64,000 nucleotides of DNA from Sulfurivermis sp040755915 (lineage in GTDB: Bacteria; Pseudomonadota; Gammaproteobacteria; Thiohalomonadales; Thiohalomonadaceae). Below are positions 43,163 to 52,114 of the stretch, in pieces (position 1 is the first letter of the stretch; each line of letters begins with the position of its first letter). The translations under genes were made by a program, and so were the position numbers. The stretch lies in assembly GCA_040755915.1 (NCBI GenBank), contig JBFLWM010000025.1, positions 1 to 64,000 on the forward strand. Reading direction: 5' to 3'. The notes under the pieces were generated by a model, which searched no databases, was not told the origin of the DNA, and saw only the letters and a list, made by a program, of their open reading frames with translations.

Positions 43163-44332
43163 TCAACGCAATGCCTGCTGCAGATCGGCGATCAAATCCT
43201 CCACATCCTCCAGGCCGACGGACAGGCGCAGCATGGCGCTGCTGATGCCGCGCCGGGTGCGCTCCTGTTCGGTCAGGCCGTGGTGGGTGGTGGTGACCGG
43301 CTGGGTGACCAGGCTCTCGACGCCGCCGAGGCTGGGCGCGATGGCGAACAGCTGGAACCGATCGGCCACCGCGGTGGCGGCGGCGGTGTCGCCGTCGATC
43401 TCGATGGTGAGCATGCCGCCGTAGCCGCTCATCTGCCCGGCGGCGATGGCGTGGCCGGGATGGCTCGGCAGGCCGGGGTAGAGCACGCGCTTCACGCGCG
43501 GATGACGCGCCATCGCTTCGGCGATGCGCTGCGCGCTCTCATTTTGCTGACGCACGCGCACGGTGAGCGAACGGATGCTGCGCGCCAGCAGATTGCAGAT
43601 CTCCGGCGCCGGTGTGGTGCCGAGATTCTTGCGCCAGTTGAACACCGGGCCGACGAGCTCCGCCCGACCCATCAGCGCGCCGGCGGTGAGGTCGCTGTGG
43701 CCGCCGAGGTATTTGGTGGCGCTGTGCACCACCAGGTCCGCGCCGAGGGCCAGCGGCTGCTGGTTCACCGGCGAGGCAAAGGTGTTGTCCACCGCGAGCA
43801 GCGCGCCGTGGGCGTGGACCTTTTGCGCCAGCACGCGCAGGTCGATGATCTCCAGCACCGGATTGGTGGGCGTCTCCAGGAACACCAGGCCGTAGTCGTC
43901 GGCGAGCAGGCCGTCGAGCCGCTCCAGTTCACTGCCGAGCAGCAGGGCGGTGCGGATGCCCAGTTGCGGCAGTTGATCGGCGAGCAGTTCCAGCGTGCCG
44001 CCGTAGGCATCGCCGATGCAGATGACGCCGCGGCGGCCGTGGGTCAGGAACAGCGCGGACTCGGCGCCCATGCCGGAGCTGAAGGCCAGTGCCGCCTCGG
44101 CGTTTTCCAGCGCGGCGAGCTTGGCCTCCAGGCTCTGCACCGTGGGGTTGAGGCCGTAGCGGGTGTATAGGCTGCCGGGCCTGCGTCCGTCCACCACGTC
44201 GAGCAGGTCGGCGGTGGAGGGAAATTTGAAGGTGGTGCTGGTGTACAGCGGTGTGTGCGGGCTGCCGTGGGCATCGGGCAGTTCGCCGGCGTGTACGCAA
44301 CGGGTGGAAAGTCCGTTCTTGTTGTCGTCCAT
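43163..44332 (-). CDS. Cystathionine gamma-synthase/lyase family PLP enzyme
   Basis: A 389-residue enzyme of the Cys/Met metabolism PLP family. YTRYGLNPTVQSLE and AFSSGMGAESAL bind the cofactor phosphate, FLETPTNP and VDNTFASPVNQQPL precede the PLP lysine in VVHSATKYLGGHSDLTAG, and SLGGVESLVTQP closes the site. It could make cystathionine, or release H2S/persulfide from cysteine, which would fit the sulfur genes around it. The ATG at 44332 is preceded by AGGAG at proper spacing; a GTG three codons upstream is less suitable. Confidence 0.88.
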   Translation of the reverse strand: MDDNKNGLSTRCVHAGELPDAHGSPHTPLYTSTTFKFPSTADLLDVVDGRRPGSLYTRYGLNPTVQSLEAKLAALENAEAALAFSSGMGAESALFLTHGRRGVICIGDAYGGTLELLADQLPQLGIRTALLLGSELERLDGLLADDYGLVFLETPTNPVLEIIDLRVLAQKVHAHGALLAVDNTFASPVNQQPLALGADLVVHSATKYLGGHSDLTAGALMGRAELVGPVFNWRKNLGTTPAPEICNLLARSIRSLTVRVRQQNESAQRIAEAMARHPRVKRVLYPGLPSHPGHAIAAGQMSGYGGMLTIEIDGDTAAATAVADRFQLFAIAPSLGGVESLVTQPVTTTHHGLTEQERTRRGISSAMLRLSVGLEDVEDLIADLQQALR

Positions 44333-44357
44333 CAACTTCACTCCTGCACGATCAAAG

Positions 44358-44415
44358 TAGGGTGCGCACCGCGCACCATAATTCTGTATTTATCGGTGCG
44401 CGGTGCGCACCCTAC
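44358..44415. repeat. GTAGGGTGCGCACCG palindromic repeat
   Basis: GTAGGGTGCGCACCGCGCACC and GGTGCGCGGTGCGCACCCTAC are inverted copies separated by an AT-rich centre. Shorter relatives are at 42710-42726 and 62008-62032. Confidence 0.8.
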
Positions 44416-44421
44416 GAATGC

Positions 44422-44727
44422 TCAACTCCACTCCGCCATGCAGCGTTCCAGCACCTCATCCAAGAGCATCTCCAGCCTGGGCGCGCCGGGATGAAACTCG
44501 TCCAGCACGCGGCCCAGGTCCTGCGGCGAGATGATCACGCCGTCGGCCGGCGCCACTGCCTGGCCGTTGATGAGTATGGCAGGGGCGCGCAGTTCCGATT
44601 GTTGCGGCAGACGGCCAAACTGTTCGTCGCAGCGCGCGGCGGCATGTTCGGCGAGCGCAGCGCCGTAGGCCTGGTACAGGCGGCAACGACCGCCGGGTGG
44701 GTTGTTGAGCAGCAGGGTGATTTCCAT
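44422..44727 (-). CDS. Thioredoxin-fold-like protein, PPGxRC family member
   Basis: A 101-residue protein. It starts with a beta strand (MEITLLLNN), then PPGGRC (Cys15), a helix, a second cysteine at 33, and RAPAILINGQAV whose Pro resembles the cis-Pro loop of thioredoxin folds. The PPGxRC and APA segments are shared with the proteins at 52462 and 52839, so I regard it as a third member of the same group. The ATG at 44727 has GAGGTC before it. It lies 11 bases after a glutamine amidotransferase gene. Function unknown; a single-cysteine sulfur carrier is plausible. Confidence 0.6.
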   Translation of the reverse strand: MEITLLLNNPPGGRCRLYQAYGAALAEHAAARCDEQFGRLPQQSELRAPAILINGQAVAPADGVIISPQDLGRVLDEFHPGAPRLEMLLDEVLERCMAEWS

Positions 44728-44738
44728 CGGTGACCTCG

Positions 44739-45536
44739 TCAGAGCTGTTTGGTTGATATATTGATGCATGCTCCATGTGGCTTTCGCCCCTGGGCTGTAT
44801 CCGGTGCGGTGGCGAGGCTCGCCAGAGTTACACCCTGCCGCAGCACCAGTAGCCGGTGCGGACCCAGCGGCCGCCAGTCAGTGGCAAAGGGCAGCGGCTC
44901 GCTGGCCACCACGGTCATGGCCGAGCCGCCGAGCGTCAGGGTTGAACCGTGCAGCCGATCGTGGGCATGGGCGATCAACAGGTGGCCGTCAGTGAGCAAA
45001 AAGTTGAACTGGCCGTGGGTTGCCACCAGCCGGCTGGCGGCGGCCAGTGCGGCAAACCATTCCGTACCCGTTGCCGCCGCATCAGCGGGAAAGGCGCGGG
45101 CGATCTCCTGCAACAGGTAGCAGAAGATCTGTTCCGAATCGGTGACGCCATCGGTCTGGCACTCTTCCGTGCGACAAAAGGAATCCGCTTCCATCGCCGC
45201 TTCCACCTTGCCGTTGTGGGCAAACCCCCATTGCCGGCCGCAACAGTGGCGTAGAAAGGGGTGGGTGTTCTCCAGGGTAAGCGCGGTGGGCGGATTGGCC
45301 TTGCGCACGTGGGCAATGAACATTTCTGCCTGGAGCGAACGGACCAGCTGCGCCAGGCGGGGGCTGTGGGCGCCGGCCTCGGGGGCCTTTTCCAGGGCGA
45401 ATTCGTCCTGCCGGCGGTAATAAATGCCCCAGCCGTCCGGATTGTCGGCGGCCTCGCCGCCGCGCCGGGCAAAGGCGCTCAGCATGGCCGCCAGGGCCAC
45501 CGGCCGTGCGCTGCTCATGCCCAGGAGTTCACACAT
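44739..45536 (-). CDS. Class II glutamine amidotransferase (YafJ-like)
   Basis: A 265-residue Ntn-hydrolase. Cys2 in MCELLGMSS is the nucleophile after Met removal; RRGGEAADNPDGWGIYY, FIAHVRKAN (substrate Arg) and GFAHNGKV (oxyanion Asn/Gly) are the glutaminase motifs of the YafJ/EgtC-like group. No acceptor domain is present. The start overlaps no other gene; the gamma subunit gene ends two bases downstream of its start boundary, so they are cotranscribed. Link to sulfur metabolism is not obvious, although EgtC-like enzymes hydrolyse gamma-glutamyl thiol compounds. Confidence 0.88.
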   Translation of the reverse strand: MCELLGMSSARPVALAAMLSAFARRGGEAADNPDGWGIYYRRQDEFALEKAPEAGAHSPRLAQLVRSLQAEMFIAHVRKANPPTALTLENTHPFLRHCCGRQWGFAHNGKVEAAMEADSFCRTEECQTDGVTDSEQIFCYLLQEIARAFPADAAATGTEWFAALAAASRLVATHGQFNFLLTDGHLLIAHAHDRLHGSTLTLGGSAMTVVASEPLPFATDWRPLGPHRLLVLRQGVTLASLATAPDTAQGRKPHGACINISTKQL

Positions 45537-45538
45537 GG

Positions 45539-46627
45539 TTATTCCTCACCGCCGCGCAGCGTGGCCAGATAGGCGGTAATGGCTTCCACAGCGGCGGGCG
45601 GCAGGTTCAGCTTCGGCATTAGCGAAGTTTGCCCGCTGCCGGGTGCGTGGTAAGTGGCACGGGGCAACACGAAAGCAGAGGGCTCCGCGATGGAGCGGCG
45701 CAGATAGCCAGGCCAGTGCAGGGCGCCGGCGCGAGTGAGGTCGGGACCGATGTCTGCGGCGGCCTGGCCGGGCAGGCGGTGGCAGGCGATGCAGCCGTGT
45801 TCGCGCACCAGGCGCGCGCCGTTTTGCGCAGCACCATGGCTGCGGCTTTCCTGCGCCAGGGCCGTCAGGCGCGCCCGGTCGGCGGTCCGGCGGGGATCGA
45901 GCAGCAGTTGCCAGGCGGACAGGCGTTTGCGGCCGTCGCGGCCGGCACCGGCGCCGTCCCATACGGCGACGGACAGCGGCAATGGATTGGCGGTGGCGGG
46001 CAGCGGGCCGCGGAGGGTGACGACCCAGCCGTCGGCCGTGCGCCGCGCCTCGACCGCAGGCGGAGTGTCGCCGTTGGCGGCGAGGGTGCCGAAGCCATGG
46101 GCCGCCAGGTTCTCGGCACCGCGGCCGGCGCGCCAGAACCACAGGCGCACCGGCCGCTGCGGCTCGCCCATGCCGACGTAGGGCAGGGGGGGGGCGCCGT
46201 CAATGGCGAACTGCACCGCCACGGCGTCGGCAAAGCGGTCGGTGTGCGTTGTGCTGTAGCGGTCCTCGCCCGCATCGGGCCAGGCGAGGCGCAGGGCGAG
46301 GCCCTCGCCGTCGCTGACGGCGCGCAGTTCGGCGGTGATGGCATCGCCTCCGTCCAGCCCCGGCGCGATGGCATTCTGCGGATGCAATATCACGCGTTGC
46401 GGCGGCACCTGCGCCCAGGCCGCATCGTCGCTGCCCGCGGGCAGGCGCCAGCGCTGCTCCAGTTCCAGCACGCGGCCGTCGGCGCGCAACGCCGCCAGCG
46501 CCGGATCGTCGGGCAGGCGCGGCGCGGTGCAGCCACTCAGCAATACGCCAACCATGGATCCAACCAAGAAACCTTTGCGCCCTTTGCGTCTTTGCGCCTT
46601 TGCGTTGAAGAGCTTTTCGCCGTTCAT
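45539..46627 (-). CDS. Gamma subunit: heme-b domain fused to cytochrome c
   Basis: A 362-residue lipoprotein. After a signal with lipobox LLSGC, residues about 50-250 resemble the ethylbenzene dehydrogenase/DMSO reductase type II gamma (heme b) domain, with LALRLAWPDAGEDR and AVAVQFAI-type strands. Residues about 265-362 are a monoheme class I cytochrome c (HGCIACHRLPG, distal Met in TSLMPKLNL). In characterised relatives (SerC, EbdC, DdhC) the gamma subunit has no c heme. The ATG at 46627 overlaps the beta stop (ATGA). The first 20 residues (KAQRRKGRKGF) translate a CGCAAAG-type repeat (46560-46612), so the N-terminus before the signal is repeat-derived or the start lies further in. Confidence 0.8.
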   Translation of the reverse strand: MNGEKLFNAKAQRRKGRKGFLVGSMVGVLLSGCTAPRLPDDPALAALRADGRVLELEQRWRLPAGSDDAAWAQVPPQRVILHPQNAIAPGLDGGDAITAELRAVSDGEGLALRLAWPDAGEDRYSTTHTDRFADAVAVQFAIDGAPPLPYVGMGEPQRPVRLWFWRAGRGAENLAAHGFGTLAANGDTPPAVEARRTADGWVVTLRGPLPATANPLPLSVAVWDGAGAGRDGRKRLSAWQLLLDPRRTADRARLTALAQESRSHGAAQNGARLVREHGCIACHRLPGQAAADIGPDLTRAGALHWPGYLRRSIAEPSAFVLPRATYHAPGSGQTSLMPKLNLPPAAVEAITAYLATLRGGEE

Positions 46628-47616
46628 ACCACCTCCCGCGGCCGATCGAGGCGGAACATGTCGCCGTGACGGTAGGCGATGAGCAGGTCCATCAGCGCCG
46701 AGTTCTCGCCGCGGTTCTTCTTCGCCATTTCCGCGCGCAGGGTGTCGAGGGCCTTGCCTACGTCCGGGCCGAACAGTTGCGCCAGATACTCCTCCGGCAC
46801 GCGCGGTGCGTCCAGGGGCCTGCCGTCCGGGCCGATCTGCGGCGGGCTCAGCGGCGGCACGTAGTAGACGTTGGGCTGGGTGCCGTACTCGGCGTGCAGC
46901 GGCAGTGCCACCTTCCATTCATTGACCAGACGGTGCACGGCACCGTCCCTGTCGTCGAGGAAGGCGACGTGGCGGGCGCGGCCGACACACTGGTAGGCGC
47001 AGGCCTGGGGCAGGCCCTTCTCCACCCGCGGGTAGCAGAAGATGCACTTTTCCGATTTGCCCGCCAGCGGGTTGAAGTAGATCTTCTTGTAGGGACAGGC
47101 GGCGACGCAGTAGCGGTAGCCGCGGCAGCGCTCCTGATCGATGAGGACGATGCCGTCCTCTTCGCGCTTGTAGATGGCCTGGCGCGGACAGGCGGCGCGG
47201 CAGGCCGGGTTGGTGCAGTGGTTGCAAAGGCGCGGCAGGTAGAAGAAGTAGGCGTTGGGAAATTCGCCGGCGCCCTGGTCCTCGTCCCAGTTCGGCCCCC
47301 ACTGCATTTCCTGCAGCGGGCGCAGCGGCTTCTCTCCTGCCTCGAACAGCGCCTGGTAGCCGAACTCGGCCGGGTAGCCGTAGTCCTCCTGCAGGCGCGG
47401 CAGGCGGCCGGGACGCAGTTGTCCGTTGTCCCAGCCGCCGCCGGCCTGTTCCCAGTCCTTGGGGAAGCCGAGGCCGGGGCGGGTCTCCACGTGATTCCAG
47501 TACATGAACTCGCGGCCGCCGTGATCGGTCCACTGCGACTTGCACGCCAGGGTGCAGGTCTGGCAGCCGATGCACTTGTTGAGGTCGATGACCATGGCAA
47601 GTTGACGTGCTGTCAT
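46624..47616 (-). CDS. Beta subunit of type II molybdoenzyme
   Basis: A 330-residue iron-sulfur subunit of the type II DMSO reductase family (NarH/SerB/EbdB/DdhB type). Clusters: CIGCQTCTLACKSQW, CNHCTNPACRAACPRQAI, CRGYRYCVAACPYKK and CIFCYPRVEKGLPQACAYQC. The third lacks the usual second cysteine (CRGYRYC), a feature of this family where a [3Fe-4S] centre often results. It is exported with alpha on the alpha Tat signal. AAAGGAG precedes the ATG; it overlaps the gamma gene by four bases. Confidence 0.9.
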   Translation of the reverse strand: MTARQLAMVIDLNKCIGCQTCTLACKSQWTDHGGREFMYWNHVETRPGLGFPKDWEQAGGGWDNGQLRPGRLPRLQEDYGYPAEFGYQALFEAGEKPLRPLQEMQWGPNWDEDQGAGEFPNAYFFYLPRLCNHCTNPACRAACPRQAIYKREEDGIVLIDQERCRGYRYCVAACPYKKIYFNPLAGKSEKCIFCYPRVEKGLPQACAYQCVGRARHVAFLDDRDGAVHRLVNEWKVALPLHAEYGTQPNVYYVPPLSPPQIGPDGRPLDAPRVPEEYLAQLFGPDVGKALDTLRAEMAKKNRGENSALMDLLIAYRHGDMFRLDRPREVV

Positions 47617-47673
47617 GGCCTAACTCCTTTCCGCCACAGAGGGCACAGGTGACACAGGGAAAACCTTTTGTAT

Positions 47674-47760
47674 CCGCGAATGGACGCAAATGGATCGGAT
47701 GCGTGCACGGTCCCTCGCAGGTACGGAAATATTCGCGTCCATTTGCGTTCATTTGCGGAC
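47674..47760. repeat. CGCAAATG-type inverted repeat
   Basis: CCGCGAATGGACGCAAATGG is inverted as CGCGTCCATTTGCGTTCATT near 47731-47755. It lies in the 187-bp alpha-beta gap and has relatives flanking 56837-57120. Nothing else is recognisable in this gap. Confidence 0.7.
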
Positions 47761-47803
47761 TGATGGAGCTTTTCAGGCTCGACAGAGTGAGTGGTTACGT
47801 TGT

Positions 47804-50548
47804 TCACGCCTTCGCGACCTCCACCGAGGATTCGTGGGCGATCATGTTGCCGTCCCAGTTGGGGCTGAAGCTCAAATGTCCCCAGTCGTCCACCAGCTCG
47901 GGCAGGGAGAGGATGGGGGCGACGGCGTTGTTGAGGCCCATGCGCTGTTCGAACTGGTGCGGTTCCCAGGCGTGGTCCATCACCACCGCGCCGGGCGGCA
48001 CCGCCGGCATCAGTTTGGCGCGGGCGATGAATTCGCCCACGTCGTTGTACACGCGCACCCGCTCGCCTTCGCCGACGCCGCGCTCGTGCGCCGTGGCCGG
48101 GTTGAGCCAGACGTAGGGTTCGCCCCGCTGCAGGCGCAACAGCTGCGCGTTGCTGCGCCACTGTGAATGGATGCCCCAGCGGGTGTGCGGGGTGTAGAAG
48201 GCGAGCGGGAAGCTGGGCGGGCGCAGCGGGCCCATGGCCGTGGGCACGGTCCAGCCGTGCTCACGGAACACCGGGTGATCGACGTAATACTGCTGGCGGC
48301 CGGAGTGGGTCTTGTAGGGCTCGCGCAGGTAGACGTTGCGCTCGAAGGAGTAGTAGGGGCGGTTGGCGTAGAGCGGCGAGTTGAAGCCGGCCTTTTCGTT
48401 GAGCACCACGAAGCCGTTGCGCGCGGCGTCCTCCGGTGTCCAGGGACTGATCGCCGGGACGTGTTCCATGATCCAGCGCACCACCGCCTCGTCGTCGCGC
48501 AGCTTGCCGCCGTCGGTGAATTCCTCCTCCAGCCGCGCCAGCTCGCGCAGCACCGGCGCGGCCTTGTCGCCCTGCTGCACCAGGAAATCCGGATCGGGGA
48601 TGGCCTCGATGCCGTGTGCCTGCGCCGCCCTGGCGATGGCCGCGGAAAGCGCGGTGCAGATCTCCCATTCGGAACGGGTCTCGCCCACCGGCTTGAGTCC
48701 CTCGGGCGGGATGGTGATGTTGCAGAAGCGGTGATAGCCCAGTTCGCCGCGCAGGTCCCAGGACTCGTAGTGGCTCTTCGCCGGCAGCACGTAGTCGGCC
48801 CACAGCGCGGTGGAGTCCATGCGATGGTTGACGTCGACGAACAGGTCGAGGGCGGCGAGCAGCCTGTCACGGTGCTGTGCCTCGCCCTTGTTGCGGCGGA
48901 ACATGTTGTCGGCGAACAGCAGCAGGGCGTGCGGCGGGCCGAAATAGCTGGTGCCCAGGGCCAGTTTTTCCTGGGTCAGCCGCTCCACGTCGCTGGAGTC
49001 GTAGCCGGCGACGGCGCGCAGGTGCGCATCGGGGAAGTGGGTCTTCATGCCGGCCTGGCCCCCGCCGTTCAGCCATTCGCTGAAGAAGCCGGAGGCGAAG
49101 CGCGCCGGCTTCGGGCTGGACAGCGGGCCGATGCCGCCCAGACTCCAGTTGTTCTCGGTGTCGAGGCCGCCGCGGTCGCCGGCGTGGCCGGTGAGGGCGC
49201 AGGCCAGGGCCGCGGCCCAGCAGGTCATGGTGCCGGAGACGTATTTGTGCAGGGCGAAGCCGATGTTGATGATCGCCTTGTCGGCAGCAGCCAGGTCGCG
49301 CGCCATGCGCTCCACCAGCTCCGGATGCACGCCGGTGATGGCGTGGGTCTCTCCCGGCGGATACTTGGCGGCCTCGGCCTGCACCTTTGCGAACACCGTG
49401 GTGACGGCGATCATCGAGCCGTCCTTGCCCTTCACCTGATGCCGGCCGCCCAGGGCCGGGCGCAGGCCCTCCAGGCGCAGCGTCTTCTTGAAGTGGCCCG
49501 GCGTGCCCGGCATCGGCTGTTCCTTGCCGGAGGCCTCGTCCCAGCAGTAGAACACGTCCTCCTTGCCGCGCTCGCGCAGGTCGCGGTGGCGCAGCAGCTC
49601 GCCGTTGTCCTCGCGCACCAGGAACGGCAGGTCGGTCTGCTCGCGGATGAAGTCTTCATCGATGAGCTTGTCGCGCAGCAGCACGTGCAGCAGTGACATG
49701 GCCAGGTAGGCGTCGGTGCCGGGTTTGATCGGCACCCAGTGGGTGGCGAACTTGCAACTGGCGTTGTAGTCCGGCGTGATGGTGTAGATGGTGGCGCCGT
49801 TGTAGCGCGCCTCGTTGAGGTAGTGGGCATCGGGGATGCGCGTGACGATGGGATTGATGGCCCACAGAATGATGGTCTTGGCCTCGAACCAGGCGTCGAG
49901 GGAGTGGCCGACGTTGGCGAGGCCGTAGGCCAGCGAGGCGCCGGTGAACATGTCGCCCACGGCGCTGGCCGGATACAGGCGCTGCGCACCGAGCAGCGAG
50001 CCGAGGCGCAGCGGGCCGGCGCGCCGGCCCTGGGACAGGATGCCGGTGCCGGTGTAGACCATCAGGTCCGCCGGGCCGTGCTCGGCCAGGGTGGCGACGA
50101 CCTGGTCGGCGATCTCGGCGCAGGCCTGCTCCCAGCTGATCCGTTCCCACTTGCCTTCGCCGCGCGCGCCGGTGCGCTTGAGCGGATAGAGCAGGCGATC
50201 GCCCTGGTACATCTCCTTGGAGTGGACGATGCCCTTGTTGCAGCCGCGCGGATTGGCGTCCGGAATGCGCGGATGGATCTGCGGATAGGCCGCCGACTGT
50301 TCCTCGCGGGTGACCTTGCCGTCCTTGGCGAATACGCGCCAGGCGCAGTTGCCCTGGCAGTTGGAGCAGTGGAAGGCAAAGCCCTGGGCGTCGCCGCGGC
50401 TGGCGCGGAATTCGCCGCGGTAGAAATCCTCCCACGCGCGATCCATTGTCGCCGGCGCCGCGTGGGCACGCAGCGCGGTGAGCGGCCCGCCGAAGGCCAG
50501 CGCCAGGCCGCAGTAGGTGGTGCCCTTCAGGAATTCACGGCGATCCAT
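47804..50548 (-). CDS. Alpha subunit: periplasmic type II molybdoenzyme
   Basis: A 914-residue bis-MGD enzyme. A Tat signal (MDRREFLKG, cleavage after AHA, about residue 30) sends it to the periplasm. The FS0 cluster motif is H60-x3-C64-x3-C68 with C103, and D199 (in SAVGDMFTG) is a candidate molybdenum-ligand Asp; both define the type II group (nitrate, selenate, chlorate reductases; ethylbenzene, DMS dehydrogenases). Substrate is unknown. Followed by beta and gamma subunits, preceded by rhodanese and TlpA genes, which points to a sulfur substrate. No NarJ/TorD-type chaperone gene is in view. Confidence 0.88.
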   Translation of the reverse strand: MDRREFLKGTTYCGLALAFGGPLTALRAHAAPATMDRAWEDFYRGEFRASRGDAQGFAFHCSNCQGNCAWRVFAKDGKVTREEQSAAYPQIHPRIPDANPRGCNKGIVHSKEMYQGDRLLYPLKRTGARGEGKWERISWEQACAEIADQVVATLAEHGPADLMVYTGTGILSQGRRAGPLRLGSLLGAQRLYPASAVGDMFTGASLAYGLANVGHSLDAWFEAKTIILWAINPIVTRIPDAHYLNEARYNGATIYTITPDYNASCKFATHWVPIKPGTDAYLAMSLLHVLLRDKLIDEDFIREQTDLPFLVREDNGELLRHRDLRERGKEDVFYCWDEASGKEQPMPGTPGHFKKTLRLEGLRPALGGRHQVKGKDGSMIAVTTVFAKVQAEAAKYPPGETHAITGVHPELVERMARDLAAADKAIINIGFALHKYVSGTMTCWAAALACALTGHAGDRGGLDTENNWSLGGIGPLSSPKPARFASGFFSEWLNGGGQAGMKTHFPDAHLRAVAGYDSSDVERLTQEKLALGTSYFGPPHALLLFADNMFRRNKGEAQHRDRLLAALDLFVDVNHRMDSTALWADYVLPAKSHYESWDLRGELGYHRFCNITIPPEGLKPVGETRSEWEICTALSAAIARAAQAHGIEAIPDPDFLVQQGDKAAPVLRELARLEEEFTDGGKLRDDEAVVRWIMEHVPAISPWTPEDAARNGFVVLNEKAGFNSPLYANRPYYSFERNVYLREPYKTHSGRQQYYVDHPVFREHGWTVPTAMGPLRPPSFPLAFYTPHTRWGIHSQWRSNAQLLRLQRGEPYVWLNPATAHERGVGEGERVRVYNDVGEFIARAKLMPAVPPGAVVMDHAWEPHQFEQRMGLNNAVAPILSLPELVDDWGHLSFSPNWDGNMIAHESSVEVAKA

Positions 50549-50557
50549 GATGGGCTC

Positions 50558-51403
50558 CTAGCGCTCGATGGGGTGCGCCGGATCGGCGGACCACTCGTTC
50601 CAGGAACCGGGATAGACGCGCACCTTGTCGTAGCCGAGACGCGTGAGCGCGGCGAGGAGGAAGGTGGAACGGCCCAGTCCGCCGTTGCAGTAGGTGACGA
50701 TCTCGCGCTCGGGGGTGAGCCCCGCCTTGTCCAGTGCCGCACGCATCGCAGCCGTATCCTTGAAGGTGTGCAGCTCACCGGCGAGGCGATCCCAGGGGAA
50801 GCTGACGGCGCCCGGGATATGGCCGGCCTGGCGCGCGCCGCCGCTGTCCTTGCCGCTGTATTCGGCGATGGAGCGGGCGTCCACCACGATGCGCCCTGGC
50901 GCACGCAGCTCGGCGCTGCGCAGCGCCCACTCCTTGCGCGGCTGCGGCTTGTACACCACCTTGTGCGGCGCCGGTGCCGCCTGGGTCAGCGGCCGGCCCT
51001 CGGCCAGCCACTGGCGGAAGCCGCCGTCGAGGATCTGCACCTGTTCGTGGCCGACGAAGCGCAGGATGTACCACAGCGCCGAGGCGGCGCGGCCGTTGCC
51101 GCTGTCGTAGACCACTACCGCGCTGTCGTTGCCGACGCCGAGGGCGCCCAGCTTGTTGGCGGCGAGCTGCGGGAAGACGGGCAGGCCGGTCTTGGCGTTC
51201 TCGTCGGCATCTTCCAGATCGAGGTAATGCAGATTCACCGCGCCGGGCAGGTGGGCGCGGGCGTAGTCCGACGGGCTCTCCGCGTCGATGAGGATCACCT
51301 GTCCCAGCCGCCCGGCCAGGGTCCCGGTGTCGATGAGAATTTCCGCCGCCGCGAGCGGACCGGCCAGCAGGCAGGCCACCAGCAGGCTGATGAGCTTGTT
51401 CAT
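50558..51403 (-). CDS. Periplasmic two-domain rhodanese (thiosulfate sulfurtransferase)
   Basis: A 281-residue sulfurtransferase with a Sec signal (cleavage near AGPLAA). The first rhodanese domain (about 22-135) is inactive-type; the second (about 155-280) has the active loop YCNGGLGRST with the catalytic Cys. It would transfer sulfane sulfur between thiosulfate and a thiol acceptor in the periplasm. Ribosome-binding site GGAGGAG. It lies 9 bases before the alpha subunit gene, so sulfur transfer and the molybdoenzyme are probably coupled. Confidence 0.92.
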   Translation of the reverse strand: MNKLISLLVACLLAGPLAAAEILIDTGTLAGRLGQVILIDAESPSDYARAHLPGAVNLHYLDLEDADENAKTGLPVFPQLAANKLGALGVGNDSAVVVYDSGNGRAASALWYILRFVGHEQVQILDGGFRQWLAEGRPLTQAAPAPHKVVYKPQPRKEWALRSAELRAPGRIVVDARSIAEYSGKDSGGARQAGHIPGAVSFPWDRLAGELHTFKDTAAMRAALDKAGLTPEREIVTYCNGGLGRSTFLLAALTRLGYDKVRVYPGSWNEWSADPAHPIER

Positions 51404-51473
51404 CGCAACTCCTCCTGCGGGCTCGCCGGCCCGCTTGTTTTTTGTTTTGCCACAGAGGGCACCGTCGCTTGGC

Positions 51474-51548
51474 GTTGGTGGGACTGAGGCACGAAGCCCA
51501 ACATGCCCATCGTGTTGTTGGGCTTCCTTCGTCAGCCCATCAACCTAC
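51474..51548. repeat. GTTGGTGGG/CCCATCAAC palindromic repeat
   Basis: GTTGGTGGGACTGAGGCACG and CTTCGTCAGCCCATCAACC are inverted with inner GAAGCCCAACA/TGTTGGGCTTC (11 bp, exact). It sits between the tlpA-like and rhodanese genes. Confidence 0.75.
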
Positions 51549-51561
51549 ACAACTGAAATCG

Positions 51562-52101
51562 TTATTCGTTGTCCAGCGCCGCCCGGATCAGGCGCACCAT
51601 CGCCTCGCTGTCCCACGCCTGCGGGCCGGCCTTGCCGGCGAGCAGGCGGCCCTGGCGGTCGAGCAGGTAGGTGACCGGCACACCGGCGGCGCGGTAGGCG
51701 TCGGCGGTGCGTTGGGTGGTATCGATCAGAATGTCGAACGCCACTGCGCGGTCACCGAGAAAGCGCTCCACCCCGGCCGGGTCGTCGGCCACCGTCACCG
51801 CCAGCACGGTGAACTCCGCGCCGCCCACCTGCGCCTGCAGGCGCTCCAGCGAGGGAAACTCCTCGCGGCAGGGCGGGCACCAACTGCCCCAGAAATTGAG
51901 CAGCACCACGCGGCCGTGATACTCCGCCTTGCTGCGCACCGTGCCGGCGCGATCCGGCAGGCGGAAGGCCGGCCCCTTGAGCGGCACCGGATAGGTCTCC
52001 ATGCCCGCTGCGCGTGCCAGCTCTGCATCGAGCGGCGCGGCGGCCAGCCCCGCGCTGAACAGCAGCACGGCGATCGGCAGCAGTGACCAGATCCCCCGCA
52101 T
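51562..52101 (-). CDS. TlpA-like periplasmic thiol-disulfide oxidoreductase
   Basis: A 179-residue thioredoxin-fold protein with a Sec signal (cleavage after GLAA). The active site is FWGSWCPPCREEFP and the cis-Pro is in GVPVTYLLDRQGRL. TlpA/ResA-type proteins reduce disulfides; here the likely clients are the rhodanese and the small cysteine proteins next to it. The ATG at 52101 is chosen since a longer frame upstream crosses the preceding gene. Confidence 0.92.
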   Translation of the reverse strand: MRGIWSLLPIAVLLFSAGLAAAPLDAELARAAGMETYPVPLKGPAFRLPDRAGTVRSKAEYHGRVVLLNFWGSWCPPCREEFPSLERLQAQVGGAEFTVLAVTVADDPAGVERFLGDRAVAFDILIDTTQRTADAYRAAGVPVTYLLDRQGRLLAGKAGPQAWDSEAMVRLIRAALDNE

Positions 52102-52114
52102 CGCGCCCTGTCCC

